Source: Candidatus Woesearchaeota archaeon
Lineage (GTDB): Archaea; Nanobdellota; Nanobdellia; Woesearchaeales; JABIAG01
Reading direction: 5' to 3'
DNA: 64,000 bases
NCBI GenBank assembly: GCA_018653365.1
Contig: JABIAG010000003.1
Location: 1-64,000 of the forward strand
The translations under genes and the position numbers were made by a program. Below the pieces are notes generated by a model that saw nothing but the letters and a program-made list of their open reading frames with translations, made no database searches and had not been told where the DNA came from. This document shows, in pieces, positions 17,384 through 26,335 of this stretch; within the stretch, counting starts at the first letter, position 1, and every line of letters begins with the position of its first letter.

Positions 17384-18592
17384 TTACCTCTTTCTTTTTT
17401 CTATTTTAACTGTGAGTTTTAGAACATCTACCGAATCATCATCTGTTGATAGTTTGATTACATTATTTCCTTTTTCAAGATAACTGTCGATTATTTGTGT
17501 GAATGTCTCATCTCTTTGGTAAATTCCAATGTCTCTATTGTTAACTTCTACTTTCATGTTAACATATTCATCATCTACAACAAACTCCATGGTCATGTTG
17601 GCTATGTATTTACTTTCAGATATGTCTTCCCATTGGTCTTCATCTATATATACATAGAATTTTGGTTCTCTTTTTTCTTTTAAGTCAGTTTTTACTTTAA
17701 TTCGGTCTACAAGGTAAGTTCCTTTTTCTGTTTTAAATCCTACCTCGTTTATTCCTGTTTCAATATATGTTGGTGGAACCAATACTGTGTTTAAAACATT
17801 ACAGTCTGGCACTGCGCTGAATATCTCATCTGCATTTATTCTTATTCGTAATCTTCCTGTGTTCGTACTTTCACATTCAGGTACAAATATTAATCTTGCT
17901 TCGTTTATGTTATCTCTTGAATCTAGAATGTTAAAGACTGTTTTTGTATCTTGTCCGGACACGTCAGTTATGTCTGCAAGTATTTTTACGTTTTCAAATG
18001 CGTACTCATTTGCATTCCAGAATGCAACTCCTACCGATGATGTTGAGAATTCTAAACGGTTGATGCCGTTAGTTAATTTTTCTTTGGGTAGTATGATTGG
18101 ATCTGAGTTGTATTGGTTAATGTCTTTTTCATATATTACTTGAGTGTTAAGTTTAACTGCAAGTGTTCCCTCATTTTTTAGGGTGTTAAATGATAATAAT
18201 AAATTGTTTATGTTGTCTTTGTCTGCGATTTCAAATTCTATTTGTTTTGGCTTTTTTTCAAACCAACTGTTTTTAATGATGAATGGGTTTTCTTTTTTTA
18301 CAATTTCTGCATCAGTAGTTCTTACTAATCTGACCGAGGGCAAATTATATTCGTATTGTGTTCTTCCCTCTTCCTCAATTCGACCAGGACTAACATCTAA
18401 AAGCACTCGACTGCTTGTTGTACCTGTTATTGTTCCAGAATTACTACTACCTCCACTATTGCTTGATCCTGTGTCAAGGTCTAACAATTCGTTTCTTGTA
18501 TCTGCAGGGATTAATAGTACATATAATATCAAGAATACGGCAAATAAGAATACTAATACTGCTGCATAGGCGGCATCTCCTTTTTTATTCAT
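17384..18592 (-). CDS. N-terminally anchored surface protein with beta-sandwich repeats (function unknown)
   Basis: 402 aa, first gene of the five-gene operon. The N-terminus MNKKGDAAYAAVLVF followed by hydrophobic residues to about 28 resembles a signal anchor or a class III (pilin-like) signal; a KKG cleavage site is possible but not proven. A Ser/Gly/Thr linker (about 40-62) is followed by repeated beta units with the phrases NNLLLSFNTL, NEARLIFVPE and NVIKLSTDD, each ending in similar strands. Transcription probably starts from the palindromic TATA at 18611-18620 shared with pelota. Confidence 0.75.
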   Translation of the reverse strand: MNKKGDAAYAAVLVFLFAVFLILYVLLIPADTRNELLDLDTGSSNSGGSSNSGTITGTTSSRVLLDVSPGRIEEEGRTQYEYNLPSVRLVRTTDAEIVKKENPFIIKNSWFEKKPKQIEFEIADKDNINNLLLSFNTLKNEGTLAVKLNTQVIYEKDINQYNSDPIILPKEKLTNGINRLEFSTSSVGVAFWNANEYAFENVKILADITDVSGQDTKTVFNILDSRDNINEARLIFVPECESTNTGRLRIRINADEIFSAVPDCNVLNTVLVPPTYIETGINEVGFKTEKGTYLVDRIKVKTDLKEKREPKFYVYIDEDQWEDISESKYIANMTMEFVVDDEYVNMKVEVNNRDIGIYQRDETFTQIIDSYLEKGNNVIKLSTDDDSVDVLKLTVKIEKRKR

Positions 18593-18610
18593 GCTCTAAA
18601 ATAATTAACT

Positions 18611-18620
18611 TTATATATAA
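18611..18620. promoter_or_regulatory. Bidirectional palindromic TATA box (envelope operon / pelota)
   Basis: TTATATATAA is a perfect palindrome centred at 18615.5, 24.5 bp from the pelota ATG (18640) and 23.5 bp from the minus-strand ATG (18592). One element could start near-leaderless transcripts in both directions. Confidence 0.55.
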
Positions 18621-18639
18621 ATGTTCCTATTTTACGCAC

Positions 18640-19692
18640 ATGAAAAAAGTTTTCTTTGATTCTAAAAAAGGAGCCAAACTTCAGGTCGAAAATCTGGATG
18701 ATTTATGGTACTTAAGTCAGTTGATGGATCCTGGAGATCAGCTAAGAGGAAAAGCATATAGAAAAATTAAATTATCCTCTTCCGCTGAAAAATCTAAGGT
18801 CGAGAAAAAACCAATTACTTTAACTATTTGTGTTGAAAAGGTTGATTTGTCTGATTCAAGTTTAAAGGTTAATGGCACTGTTTTAACTCCAACTGAGGAC
18901 ATTCCGAAGGGATCCTATCAGTCTATTACTTTAGAACCCTCTTCTATTTTAACATTAAACAAGTCTACCTGGTTTAAGTTTCAAACTGAACGATTAAACG
19001 AGGCCTGTTCTCAAAAGATCAAAGGGATTTTAATTGTAGTTTTGGATCGTGAAACCGCAATTTTTGCACTTACAAAGAATTATGGTTATGATGTTTTGGC
19101 TAAATTGGATGGTGATGTTCAGAAGAAGGATGAGCGTAATGTTGCCAAATCTTCTTTTTATGATGATGTAATTAAAGCAATTCAAACCTATTTATCAAGG
19201 TATAAGTTGGATTCAGTTATTGTTGCATCTCCTGCTTTTTGGAAAGAAGAACTTTTGAAGCGAGTATCTCCCGAATTGAAAAAGAAAATTGTTGTTGCTA
19301 CTGTTCATTCAGTTGATGAATCTTCTATTAAGGAAGTTTTGAGGCGTGACGAAATTCAATCTATATTAAAAGAGGAAAGAATTTCTAAAGAGATGGTTGT
19401 TATTGATCAACTATTGAAAGAGATTTCTAAAAACGGGCGAGCAGTTTATGGAATTCGTGATGTTTCTAAAGCTTCTGATGTTGGTGCTATTGAAACACTT
19501 TTAATTACTGATTCTAAAATTAAAGAGCATAGAGATAAAGATAATTATGAAAAGGTTGATAACATTTTGAAGTCTGTTGATTCTTTGAAAGGCAACATTC
19601 ATATTATTAGTTCTAAAAATGATGCAGGTAAAAAGTTAAATGGTCTCACTGGAATTGCTGCTATTCTTCGTTACAAACTCAATCTAGAATAA
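18640..19692 (+). CDS. pelA: Pelota / Dom34 mRNA surveillance factor
   Basis: Release-factor-like protein that, with aEF1-alpha/aABCE1, rescues stalled ribosomes. The 350 aa fit the archaeal length. Domain 1 is Sm-like (DLWYLSQLMDPGDQLRGKAYRKIK near 19-42). The central domain (about 130-260) has VVLDRETAIFAL and VIVASPAFWKEE. The L7Ae-like C-terminal domain holds YGIRDVSKASDVGAIETLLITD. I use the ATG at 18640 rather than any upstream in-frame start: it begins the conserved MKKVFFD and lies 24.5 bp after the TATA centre. No RNase activity is implied. Confidence 0.95.
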   Translation: MKKVFFDSKKGAKLQVENLDDLWYLSQLMDPGDQLRGKAYRKIKLSSSAEKSKVEKKPITLTICVEKVDLSDSSLKVNGTVLTPTEDIPKGSYQSITLEPSSILTLNKSTWFKFQTERLNEACSQKIKGILIVVLDRETAIFALTKNYGYDVLAKLDGDVQKKDERNVAKSSFYDDVIKAIQTYLSRYKLDSVIVASPAFWKEELLKRVSPELKKKIVVATVHSVDESSIKEVLRRDEIQSILKEERISKEMVVIDQLLKEISKNGRAVYGIRDVSKASDVGAIETLLITDSKIKEHRDKDNYEKVDNILKSVDSLKGNIHIISSKNDAGKKLNGLTGIAAILRYKLNLE

Positions 19693-19830
19693 CCCTGTTC
19701 TATCACTATATTTGCATTATCCAAATATTTAAAAAGCAAATTTAATAACAACTATTGAAGGGTGAAAATCGTAACATATAAATAGTAGTACTGGATTAAG
19801 TTTTTTAATAAAGGGGTGGGGTGAAACTAC

Positions 19831-20646
19831 ATGATTGTTAAAGAAGAATTTTTGAGTAAACTACGAAGGTATTTTGCGTTAAATCTTTATGAGGTTAAGA
19901 TTTGGACTGCTTTGCTTTCTAGAGGGGTTTCTACCGCGGGTGAATTATCTGATATTGCTGATGTTCCAAGAAGTAGAAGTTATGACGTTCTTGAGAGTTT
20001 AGAGAAAAAAGGTTTCATTATCACTAAAATTGGTAAGCCAATTCGTTATATTGCAGTTTCTCCTGCTGAAGTTGTTGAGCGTGTTAAAGTTAATCTTAAA
20101 AACGATGCTGATGAGAAAGTAAAATATCTTGAAGAGCTTAAAACAACTGATGTTCTAAAAGAGTTAAACAATTTACACACTCAAGGTATAGAATTAGTTG
20201 AGCCGTCTGAACTTTCAGGTAGTTTGAAAGGGAGACATAACTTATACAATCATTTAGAATTAACAATTAGGGGTGCTGAAAAGTCTGTTGCTATTTTAAC
20301 AACCACTCAAGGATTTATTCGAAAAATTGAGGGATTAAAGCCTACGTTTGAAAAACTTAAAAAGCGGGGTGTTCAGATTAAAATTGCTGCTCCTTTAACT
20401 AAAGAGTGTAAGGCCGCAATTAAAGATCTTGGTAATCTGGCAGAGATTAAGAATACTGATATTCCGGGTAGATTTGCAATCATTGATGGTAAAGAGATCA
20501 TATTCATGATTTTGAATGATACTGATGTTCATCCAACTTACGATACAGGGATTTGGGTTAACACTCCTTTCTTTGCTAGTTCTATGGAGAACATGTTTAA
20601 TGCTAGTTGGGATTCAATGGAAGATGCAAGTAAGATTATGAAGTAA
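19831..20646 (+). CDS. TrmB-family transcriptional regulator
   Basis: 271 aa. The N-terminal winged helix-turn-helix (about 10-85; RSRSYDVLESLEKKGFII is the recognition region) is followed by a short coiled coil (95-115). A C-terminal TrmB ligand-binding domain, related to the phospholipase D fold, has GRHNLYNHLELTIRGAEKS and RFAIIDGKEIIFM. TrmB proteins sense sugars or other metabolites in archaea; the ligand here is unknown. A strong GGTGAAAC-type Shine-Dalgarno precedes the ATG, and a TATA-like ACATATAAATAG at 19774-19785 implies a 25-30 nt leader, unlike most first genes here. Confidence 0.88.
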   Translation: MIVKEEFLSKLRRYFALNLYEVKIWTALLSRGVSTAGELSDIADVPRSRSYDVLESLEKKGFIITKIGKPIRYIAVSPAEVVERVKVNLKNDADEKVKYLEELKTTDVLKELNNLHTQGIELVEPSELSGSLKGRHNLYNHLELTIRGAEKSVAILTTTQGFIRKIEGLKPTFEKLKKRGVQIKIAAPLTKECKAAIKDLGNLAEIKNTDIPGRFAIIDGKEIIFMILNDTDVHPTYDTGIWVNTPFFASSMENMFNASWDSMEDASKIMK

Positions 20647-20705
20647 GAACTTATTTCTTTTTTTATTAATTAAATTTATATAATCTGTTCTTCTTAATCA
20701 TTTAG

Positions 20706-22718
20706 ATGAACAAAACATTTAAGGTATTATTTCTATTTTTATTTTTAACTATTTTTATAGTTGGTTGCAAAAGAACTGATTTTGGCGATTGGCAAAACCT
20801 AGTTGAATCAGAGGTTAAAGATTTAGAAGTTTTTGAAGTATCAATAAAAGTAGTGGATCTCTTAGGACATGCAGTTAGTAATGCCAATGTAAGATTGTAT
20901 AATCAAGATCATTCAATCTTTTTCCCAATAAATACTAATCCTGAAGAGTTTGAGGGAAAACAGTGCAATAAAGTATTTTTTGACGATAATTTTTATGCTA
21001 AAACTAATTCTAATGGAATTGCAAGAGTTAAGATTACTAAAGGAGATTATTTGTTACAAGCATTTAAAGTTGAAAACAAATATGCTTTATATCTTGAAAA
21101 AGACATTCTTTTAGACCGATCTCAAGAGGTAGAGTTGAGAGCTGAACGTGAACAAAAATTAAATGTGTTTGTTGATGGGGTACAATTAGAAAATTTCGAA
21201 GCCTGGATAACTCATAAAAACCAAAAACCTGCTTTCCCCCCATTTTATCTTGATTGGGTTGAAGCTGATTTAATGATTCAAACCTCTCCCTCTACTCAAG
21301 CATCTATTATAATTACAAAGAGACCTTCTGAAAACTTAGCTGGTTATGTTATTTCTGAAGATTTGACCCGCACAACTGAGAATGTGATGATTGTACGTTC
21401 TAGTATGAATCTAGCAGAACTATCTTTTGAGTCTTTTAATGGAAATAACCAACCTGAATCAATTGGTTCGGTTTATCTAAACTTTGTTGATTTTTATTTA
21501 AACAATTTTGGTACTGATTTTGATTTAAATAATGGAAATAAGATCTTGCTTGATCCACAAACAATTAGAGTCTGGTTTAGGTTAGATAAAGGGGGGCAGA
21601 GTTTTTCATTATATAAAAAAGGAGGTCATGTTGTAGAGCTTAAGCGAGGGGGGAAAAAGAAGTTCAATTTTGGTGGCCCTTTTGATCTAAAGTTAGAAAT
21701 AGCATCATTCAACCCTAAAATTCATGCCTCTAGAAATTATGTCTGGTTTGTTGTTAAAGATTATTATGGCAATTATGTTAATGATTATAGAACAATAAAC
21801 CCTTCAGCTCCAAAGGTTACCATAAAAGAGAACAATGCAGTAGTGTTTGATTCGCCTCTTGAAAACAATTATCCCGATATTCACATGGATGTAAGAAACA
21901 ATGTTTATTTTGATAATTTTGAGAACTATGTTGTATCTTTTAGTGAGGATTTTCATGAGTTTGGTTCAATTAGTTTGGTTGAGGAACCAATGCAAAATTT
22001 GAGAATGCCATTGTTAACTTTTGAGTCTGAAAATTTAGAGTTCATTTTACCTAAAGAATTAGAATTCTTAAAAGATGATTGGACCTCAAATTTTCAACAT
22101 TTTTATGATAAAATGGCTCAACTTTATGAGGTTAGAACTCAGGAAAAAGTTCCGGTTAGAGTGGTAGTGGATGGTGCAGATAAAGCATGGGCCCCAATTA
22201 TTTGGCCCCTGGTTGCTTTTGAACATGATACAAGAAATTATCAAGCCTGGTTTATGATCGTACATGAGATAGGCCATCCTTTTACTGGTAACAAGCCAAT
22301 AAGTTGTAAGAATGATTGTCCTTATAATGAAGAATCAAAAGCAAGTTATTCTGGAATATCTGCAGCAATAGGTGTAAACCCAATTGTTGGGGAGTCTATT
22401 AAAGCTAAATACCCGTTATCATTCAAGCATTTAACTGATCAAAGTGTTTGTTTTGATCGGATTGAGGTTATTCAAACATTGATGTTATACCTTGATGAAA
22501 AGTATCCCTCTTCAAAGCCCTCTGTTCAGTTAATAAAAAATTGGGCAGAGTATCAAGAGGTCTATGATGAATTAATAAGATTAGGTTATAACCATGATGA
22601 AGCTTATTGTGCACTTTATTCAATGGTTGTTAATAAAAACCTAGGTCCTGTATTTGAGAAGTTTGGCTTGGTTAGAAAACAAAGAGTTACCAATGCTCTA
22701 AAAGATATTTCTTCATAA
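20706..22718 (+). CDS. Secreted lipoprotein with HExxH metallopeptidase-like C-terminus
   Basis: 670 aa with an N-terminal lipoprotein signal ending VGC (Cys21). A carboxypeptidase-regulatory-like beta domain (about 38-145) follows, with VVDLLGHAVSNANVRLY and NSNGIARVKITKGDY. A large unassigned middle comes next, then HEIGH at 520-524 with a Glu about 18 residues on. The HExxH-x(8-28)-E spacing recalls gluzincins of family M60, but other M60 marks are not clear to me. It is likely a membrane-anchored extracellular protease or sugar-binding enzyme. A TATA element centred near 20679 gives a leaderless mRNA. Confidence 0.65.
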   Translation: MNKTFKVLFLFLFLTIFIVGCKRTDFGDWQNLVESEVKDLEVFEVSIKVVDLLGHAVSNANVRLYNQDHSIFFPINTNPEEFEGKQCNKVFFDDNFYAKTNSNGIARVKITKGDYLLQAFKVENKYALYLEKDILLDRSQEVELRAEREQKLNVFVDGVQLENFEAWITHKNQKPAFPPFYLDWVEADLMIQTSPSTQASIIITKRPSENLAGYVISEDLTRTTENVMIVRSSMNLAELSFESFNGNNQPESIGSVYLNFVDFYLNNFGTDFDLNNGNKILLDPQTIRVWFRLDKGGQSFSLYKKGGHVVELKRGGKKKFNFGGPFDLKLEIASFNPKIHASRNYVWFVVKDYYGNYVNDYRTINPSAPKVTIKENNAVVFDSPLENNYPDIHMDVRNNVYFDNFENYVVSFSEDFHEFGSISLVEEPMQNLRMPLLTFESENLEFILPKELEFLKDDWTSNFQHFYDKMAQLYEVRTQEKVPVRVVVDGADKAWAPIIWPLVAFEHDTRNYQAWFMIVHEIGHPFTGNKPISCKNDCPYNEESKASYSGISAAIGVNPIVGESIKAKYPLSFKHLTDQSVCFDRIEVIQTLMLYLDEKYPSSKPSVQLIKNWAEYQEVYDELIRLGYNHDEAYCALYSMVVNKNLGPVFEKFGLVRKQRVTNALKDISS

Positions 22719-22732
22719 GTGTAACCATAACC

Positions 22733-22743
22733 TTTTTATATTT
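22733..22743 (+). promoter_or_regulatory. TATA box before the Phe-rich mini-ORF
   Basis: TTTTTATATTT is centred about 25 bp before the ATG at 22763, the same spacing as for leaderless genes elsewhere in the window. Confidence 0.5.
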
Positions 22744-22762
22744 CTTTTTTCTTCTTTATTGT

Positions 22763-22825
22763 ATGAAACACCTAAACCAGTTTGCAGTTAGTTTTGGTTT
22801 AGATAGCGCTTTCTTCTTTTTTTAG
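22763..22825 (+). CDS. Phe-rich 20-codon mini-ORF upstream of pheS (candidate leader peptide)
   Basis: ATG, 20 codons, TAG. The product MKHLNQFAVSFGLDSAFFFF has six Phe, four of them consecutive and directly before the stop. It lies 88 bp upstream of phenylalanyl-tRNA synthetase alpha, as bacterial pheST leader peptides do. The TTC TTC TTT TTT T run is also T-rich, the form of an archaeal intrinsic terminator. Against attenuation: pheS has its own well-placed TATA box downstream, and I see no competing hairpins. It could be a true leader peptide or chance coding through a T-rich terminator. Confidence 0.35.
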   Translation: MKHLNQFAVSFGLDSAFFFF

Positions 22826-22883
22826 TTGACGGATTTAGATTTTACTAAGTCCAAAAGAATAAAACTAGAAGAAATGCTAAAAC

Positions 22884-22894
22884 TTTAAATAAAA
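22884..22894 (+). promoter_or_regulatory. pheS promoter TATA box
   Basis: TTTAAATAAAA is centred about 26 bp before the pheS ATG (22914), predicting a leaderless pheST mRNA independent of the upstream mini-ORF. Confidence 0.55.
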
Positions 22895-22913
22895 CATAGC
22901 CACACTAAATAAA

Positions 22914-24431
22914 ATGGATACAACACAACTTATAGAATCATTGCATCCTTTGGAGATTAAGGTACTCCCCTCTCTAAAGAAATATTCCAAGTTTGAATAC
23001 TTAGTTAAAGATTCTAATTTAAAAGATGTCGAAGTTATGCGTGCTTTGCAATGGCTTGAGAACAAAAAAGCACTGGTTATTAGCAAAGAAGAAAAAGAGT
23101 TAGTGGAATTGGATGTTAATGGAACCGCATATATTAAAGTTGGCCTTCCTGAAAAGCGGTTACTTACTGAATTAAGCAAAGGACCTAAAACATTAAACGA
23201 GATAAATTCATTAGAAAAACAAGAGATTGGGATTGCTATTGGAGCATTAAAACAAAAGGCAGCCATCTTGATGGATCAAGGAAAACTTAGTATAACTCCT
23301 CAAGGTACATCATTGTTAGAAAAAGAGTCTTTAGAAGAGTTGTTTCTTAAAAAATCATTTCCGTTAGAAACTTCCACACTTAAAGAAGAAGAAGTATTTG
23401 CTCTAAACAATCTAAAAAAGCGTAAGCAGATCATAAAAGTAGAAAAGCGTAAACTTATCACTATTGAATTAACAGATATTGGTAAAGAATTAGTTTCTAA
23501 AGAAATAAAAGTAGGAGAGCTAATTGATAGACTTACCCCCGAACTTATCAAGTCGGGTAAGTGGAAAGATAAAAAGTTCAGAAGGTATGATGTTTCTATT
23601 AACGTTCCTCAAATTGATGGGGGTAAACGCCATTTTGTTTCTCAAGCTTTAGAGTATGCTAAACAAGTGTGGATGGATATGGGCTTTAAAGAGATGGTTG
23701 GACAAAAGATTCAGACCTCTTTTTGGAATTTTGATACTTTATTCACTCCGCAAGATCATCCGGTTAGAGAAATGCAAGATACGTTTTTTATTAAAACAGT
23801 TGAGAAAGGTTCTTTACCAAAAGATAAAAAATTGATTGCTGCTGTTAAGGATGCTCATGAAAATGGAGTTCAAGGTAATCATGGGTGGGGTGGAGTTTGG
23901 AGTGAGGAAATTGCTAAAACTAATATTTTAAGACCACATACAACCTGTCTTTCTTCAAAGACATTATCAAAATTAAAAAAGGAAGATATGCCTGCTAAAT
24001 TTTTTGCGTTAGGAAGATGTTTCCGTAATGAATCTTTGGATTGGTCTCATTTATTTGAGTTTAACCAAACTGAAGGAATTGTTGTTGATCCTGATGCAAC
24101 TTTTAGAAACTTATTAGGTTATTTAAAACAATTTTTTAAGAAGATGGGTTTTGAAAAAGCAAGATTTAGACCTGCTTTTTTTCCATATACTGAACCTAGT
24201 GTTGAAATAGATGTATTTCATCCTGTTCATAAAACTTGGTTAGAACTAGGTGGTGCTGGAATGTTCAGACCTGAATTAACAATTCCACTTTTAGGAGAAG
24301 AAATTCCTGTACTTGCCTGGGGTCCTGGTTTTGATAGAATATTAATGGGTTATTATGAAATAAATGATATGAGAGAACTTTACTCCAATGATTTAGAACA
24401 ATTAAGAAAGATTAAAGCGTGGAATAAATAA
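22914..24431 (+). CDS. pheS: Phenylalanyl-tRNA synthetase alpha subunit
   Basis: Class II synthetase catalytic subunit; pairs with PheT as an alpha2-beta2 enzyme charging tRNA-Phe. At 505 aa it has the archaeal/eukaryotic architecture: N-terminal winged-helix repeats (about 1-180), then the catalytic core with motif 1 near 240, motif 2 around FRNESLDWSHLFEFNQ (about 364-379) and motif 3 GFDRILMGYYEINDMR (about 475-490). The stop is 1 bp before the pheT ATG, so the two genes are co-transcribed. A Phe-rich mini-ORF lies upstream. Confidence 0.97.
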   Translation: MDTTQLIESLHPLEIKVLPSLKKYSKFEYLVKDSNLKDVEVMRALQWLENKKALVISKEEKELVELDVNGTAYIKVGLPEKRLLTELSKGPKTLNEINSLEKQEIGIAIGALKQKAAILMDQGKLSITPQGTSLLEKESLEELFLKKSFPLETSTLKEEEVFALNNLKKRKQIIKVEKRKLITIELTDIGKELVSKEIKVGELIDRLTPELIKSGKWKDKKFRRYDVSINVPQIDGGKRHFVSQALEYAKQVWMDMGFKEMVGQKIQTSFWNFDTLFTPQDHPVREMQDTFFIKTVEKGSLPKDKKLIAAVKDAHENGVQGNHGWGGVWSEEIAKTNILRPHTTCLSSKTLSKLKKEDMPAKFFALGRCFRNESLDWSHLFEFNQTEGIVVDPDATFRNLLGYLKQFFKKMGFEKARFRPAFFPYTEPSVEIDVFHPVHKTWLELGGAGMFRPELTIPLLGEEIPVLAWGPGFDRILMGYYEINDMRELYSNDLEQLRKIKAWNK

Positions 24432-24432
24432 A

Positions 24433-26085
24433 ATGCCAACTGTAAAACTAAATAAAGAAGTATTTGAAAAGCTTGTGGGTAAGAAACTACCTATCGATAA
24501 ACTTAAAGATCGTATTTCTATGTTGGGTACAGATCTTGATGGTATTGAAGGAAATGAAATTAATGTTGAAGTTTTCCCTAATCGTCCGGACATGCTTTCA
24601 GAGCAGGGTTTTGCTAGAGCATTTGCTTCTTTTATTGAAACCAAACCGGGTTTAAGGGATTACAATGTTGAATCTTCTGGTGAAAAAATAATTATTGATA
24701 AAAGTGTAACTGATGTTCGACCATTTACTGCATGTGCTATTGTTAGAGGTTTAAAGTTTGATGATGAGACTATTAAAGAGGTTATCCAACTTCAAGAAAA
24801 ACTTCATATTACTTATGGTAGAAACAGAAAGAAGCTTGCCATTGGTATTTATCCTATGGAAAAAATTAATTTTCCAGTTACTTTTTTTGCTGAAGATCCA
24901 AAAAAGGTTAAGTTTCAACCGTTAGAATATCCTTCTGAGTTGGATGGTTTGCAAATTTTAAGTAAACATCCTAAAGGGAGAGATTATGCTGATCAACTTG
25001 AGGGAATGGACAAATTTCCTTTTTTCAAGGATGCGGATAATAAGATTTTGTCTATGCCCCCAATAATTAACTCTCACGATGTTGGTAAAATAGATGAAAA
25101 CACCAAAGATGTTTTTATTGAGTGTTCGGGTTTTGATTTTGAGTATCAGAAAACTGGTTTGAATATGATTGTTACGGCTCTTGCTGATATGGGTGGGAAA
25201 ATCTTCAGCTTAGAACTTGATTTTGGAGATAAAAAGGTTACAACTCCTGATCTTTCTCCCAAAGAGTGGGACCTGGATGTTGCTTATATTAACAAACGGT
25301 TGGGTGTAGAGCTTACTGAGAAAGAGTTAACACATCTTCTGGCAAAGATGGGTCATGATTATAAGAACGGTAAGGTTCTCTCTCCGGCGTATAGGAATGA
25401 TATTATTCATCCGGTTGATTTTGTTGAGGAGGTTGCTATTGCTTATGGTTATGAAAACTTTGAACCCGAAATTCCTGATGTGGCTACTCTTGGTGAAGAA
25501 CATCCTTTTGAGAAGTTTAAGAAGAACATTGCTCGAAGTCTGACTGGATTAAGGTTACTTGAGACTGATACTTATAATTTGACTAGTAAAGAAACTCAGA
25601 ATGTTAAGATGCTTACTGATTTAGATCTTATAGAATTAAAAAGTGCAGTAAACAATGAGTATAATGTTCTTAGGGCCTGGCTGATTCCTAGTTTGATGGA
25701 TGTTTTACATAATAATCTTAATCGTGAATATCCCCAGAACATTTTTGGTATTGGTACTGTATTCAAAAAGGGCGATACTGAAACTGGCATTGAAGAATCA
25801 GACAGCCTGACAGTTACGTTGTGTGATGAATCCGCTGATTTTACTAGTATCAAGCAAGTTCTTGATTATTTGTTAAGAATGTTGGATGTTAAATACGAAG
25901 TTAAAGAGGCAGATCATCCTTCAGCTATCCCTGGAAGGGTGGGTGACGTGTTTGTTGATGCTAAACGGGTTGGATTTGTTGCAGAGGTTCATCCTCAAGT
26001 TTTAGAAAACTTTAGTTTAACTAATCCTGTTGCTATTTTGGAATTGGATTTAACAGAATTGTTCGAATTAATTAATAAAAAATAA
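24433..26085 (+). CDS. pheT: Phenylalanyl-tRNA synthetase beta subunit
   Basis: 550 aa, the short archaeal/eukaryotic form without the bacterial N-terminal tRNA-binding OB domain. It begins with B1-like MPTVKLNKEVFEKLVG. The B3/B4 editing region (about 90-260) contains NRKKLAIGIYPMEKI. A B5 domain is around LDVAYINKRLGVELTEKEL, and the class II-like pseudo-catalytic domain ends the chain. It follows pheS with 1 bp between. It converges on a small membrane-protein gene 8 bp downstream. Confidence 0.97.
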   Translation: MPTVKLNKEVFEKLVGKKLPIDKLKDRISMLGTDLDGIEGNEINVEVFPNRPDMLSEQGFARAFASFIETKPGLRDYNVESSGEKIIIDKSVTDVRPFTACAIVRGLKFDDETIKEVIQLQEKLHITYGRNRKKLAIGIYPMEKINFPVTFFAEDPKKVKFQPLEYPSELDGLQILSKHPKGRDYADQLEGMDKFPFFKDADNKILSMPPIINSHDVGKIDENTKDVFIECSGFDFEYQKTGLNMIVTALADMGGKIFSLELDFGDKKVTTPDLSPKEWDLDVAYINKRLGVELTEKELTHLLAKMGHDYKNGKVLSPAYRNDIIHPVDFVEEVAIAYGYENFEPEIPDVATLGEEHPFEKFKKNIARSLTGLRLLETDTYNLTSKETQNVKMLTDLDLIELKSAVNNEYNVLRAWLIPSLMDVLHNNLNREYPQNIFGIGTVFKKGDTETGIEESDSLTVTLCDESADFTSIKQVLDYLLRMLDVKYEVKEADHPSAIPGRVGDVFVDAKRVGFVAEVHPQVLENFSLTNPVAILELDLTELFELINKK

Positions 26086-26093
26086 AAAAATAC

Positions 26094-26279
26094 TTATTTC
26101 TTTTTTTCGAATAATCCCATGAATATTCCTAGTATAACCATTACTACGGCAATTGGTACTACTACCCACATCTGTTCTGATGCTAGTATTGCTAGTAATG
26201 CCACTATTACTATTAATGGTATTCCTACTGCCCAGGTTATAGCTGCAAATTCATCACAACATTTTTTTCTTTTTAGCAT
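26094..26279 (-). CDS. Small two-helix membrane protein, 61 aa (unknown)
   Basis: Two hydrophobic segments (about 12-33 and 37-55) lie between a Lys/Cys-rich start (MLKRKKCCDEF) and a basic end (KKK). I place the start at the ATG at 26279. An in-frame GTG three codons earlier falls inside the Shine-Dalgarno GAGGTGAT and should not be the initiator. No family is recognised. Confidence 0.6.
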   Translation of the reverse strand: MLKRKKCCDEFAAITWAVGIPLIVIVALLAILASEQMWVVVPIAVVMVILGIFMGLFEKKK

Positions 26280-26335
26280 ATTAATCACCTCTAATATAAT
26301 AAAAAGAAAATAATTTAGAACGTATTTAAACTTAT

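Noticed and set aside
18415-18639. Longer in-frame N-terminus for pelota
   Set aside because: It overlaps the divergent envelope gene and lies upstream of the TATA box; MKKVFFD at 18640 is the conserved start.
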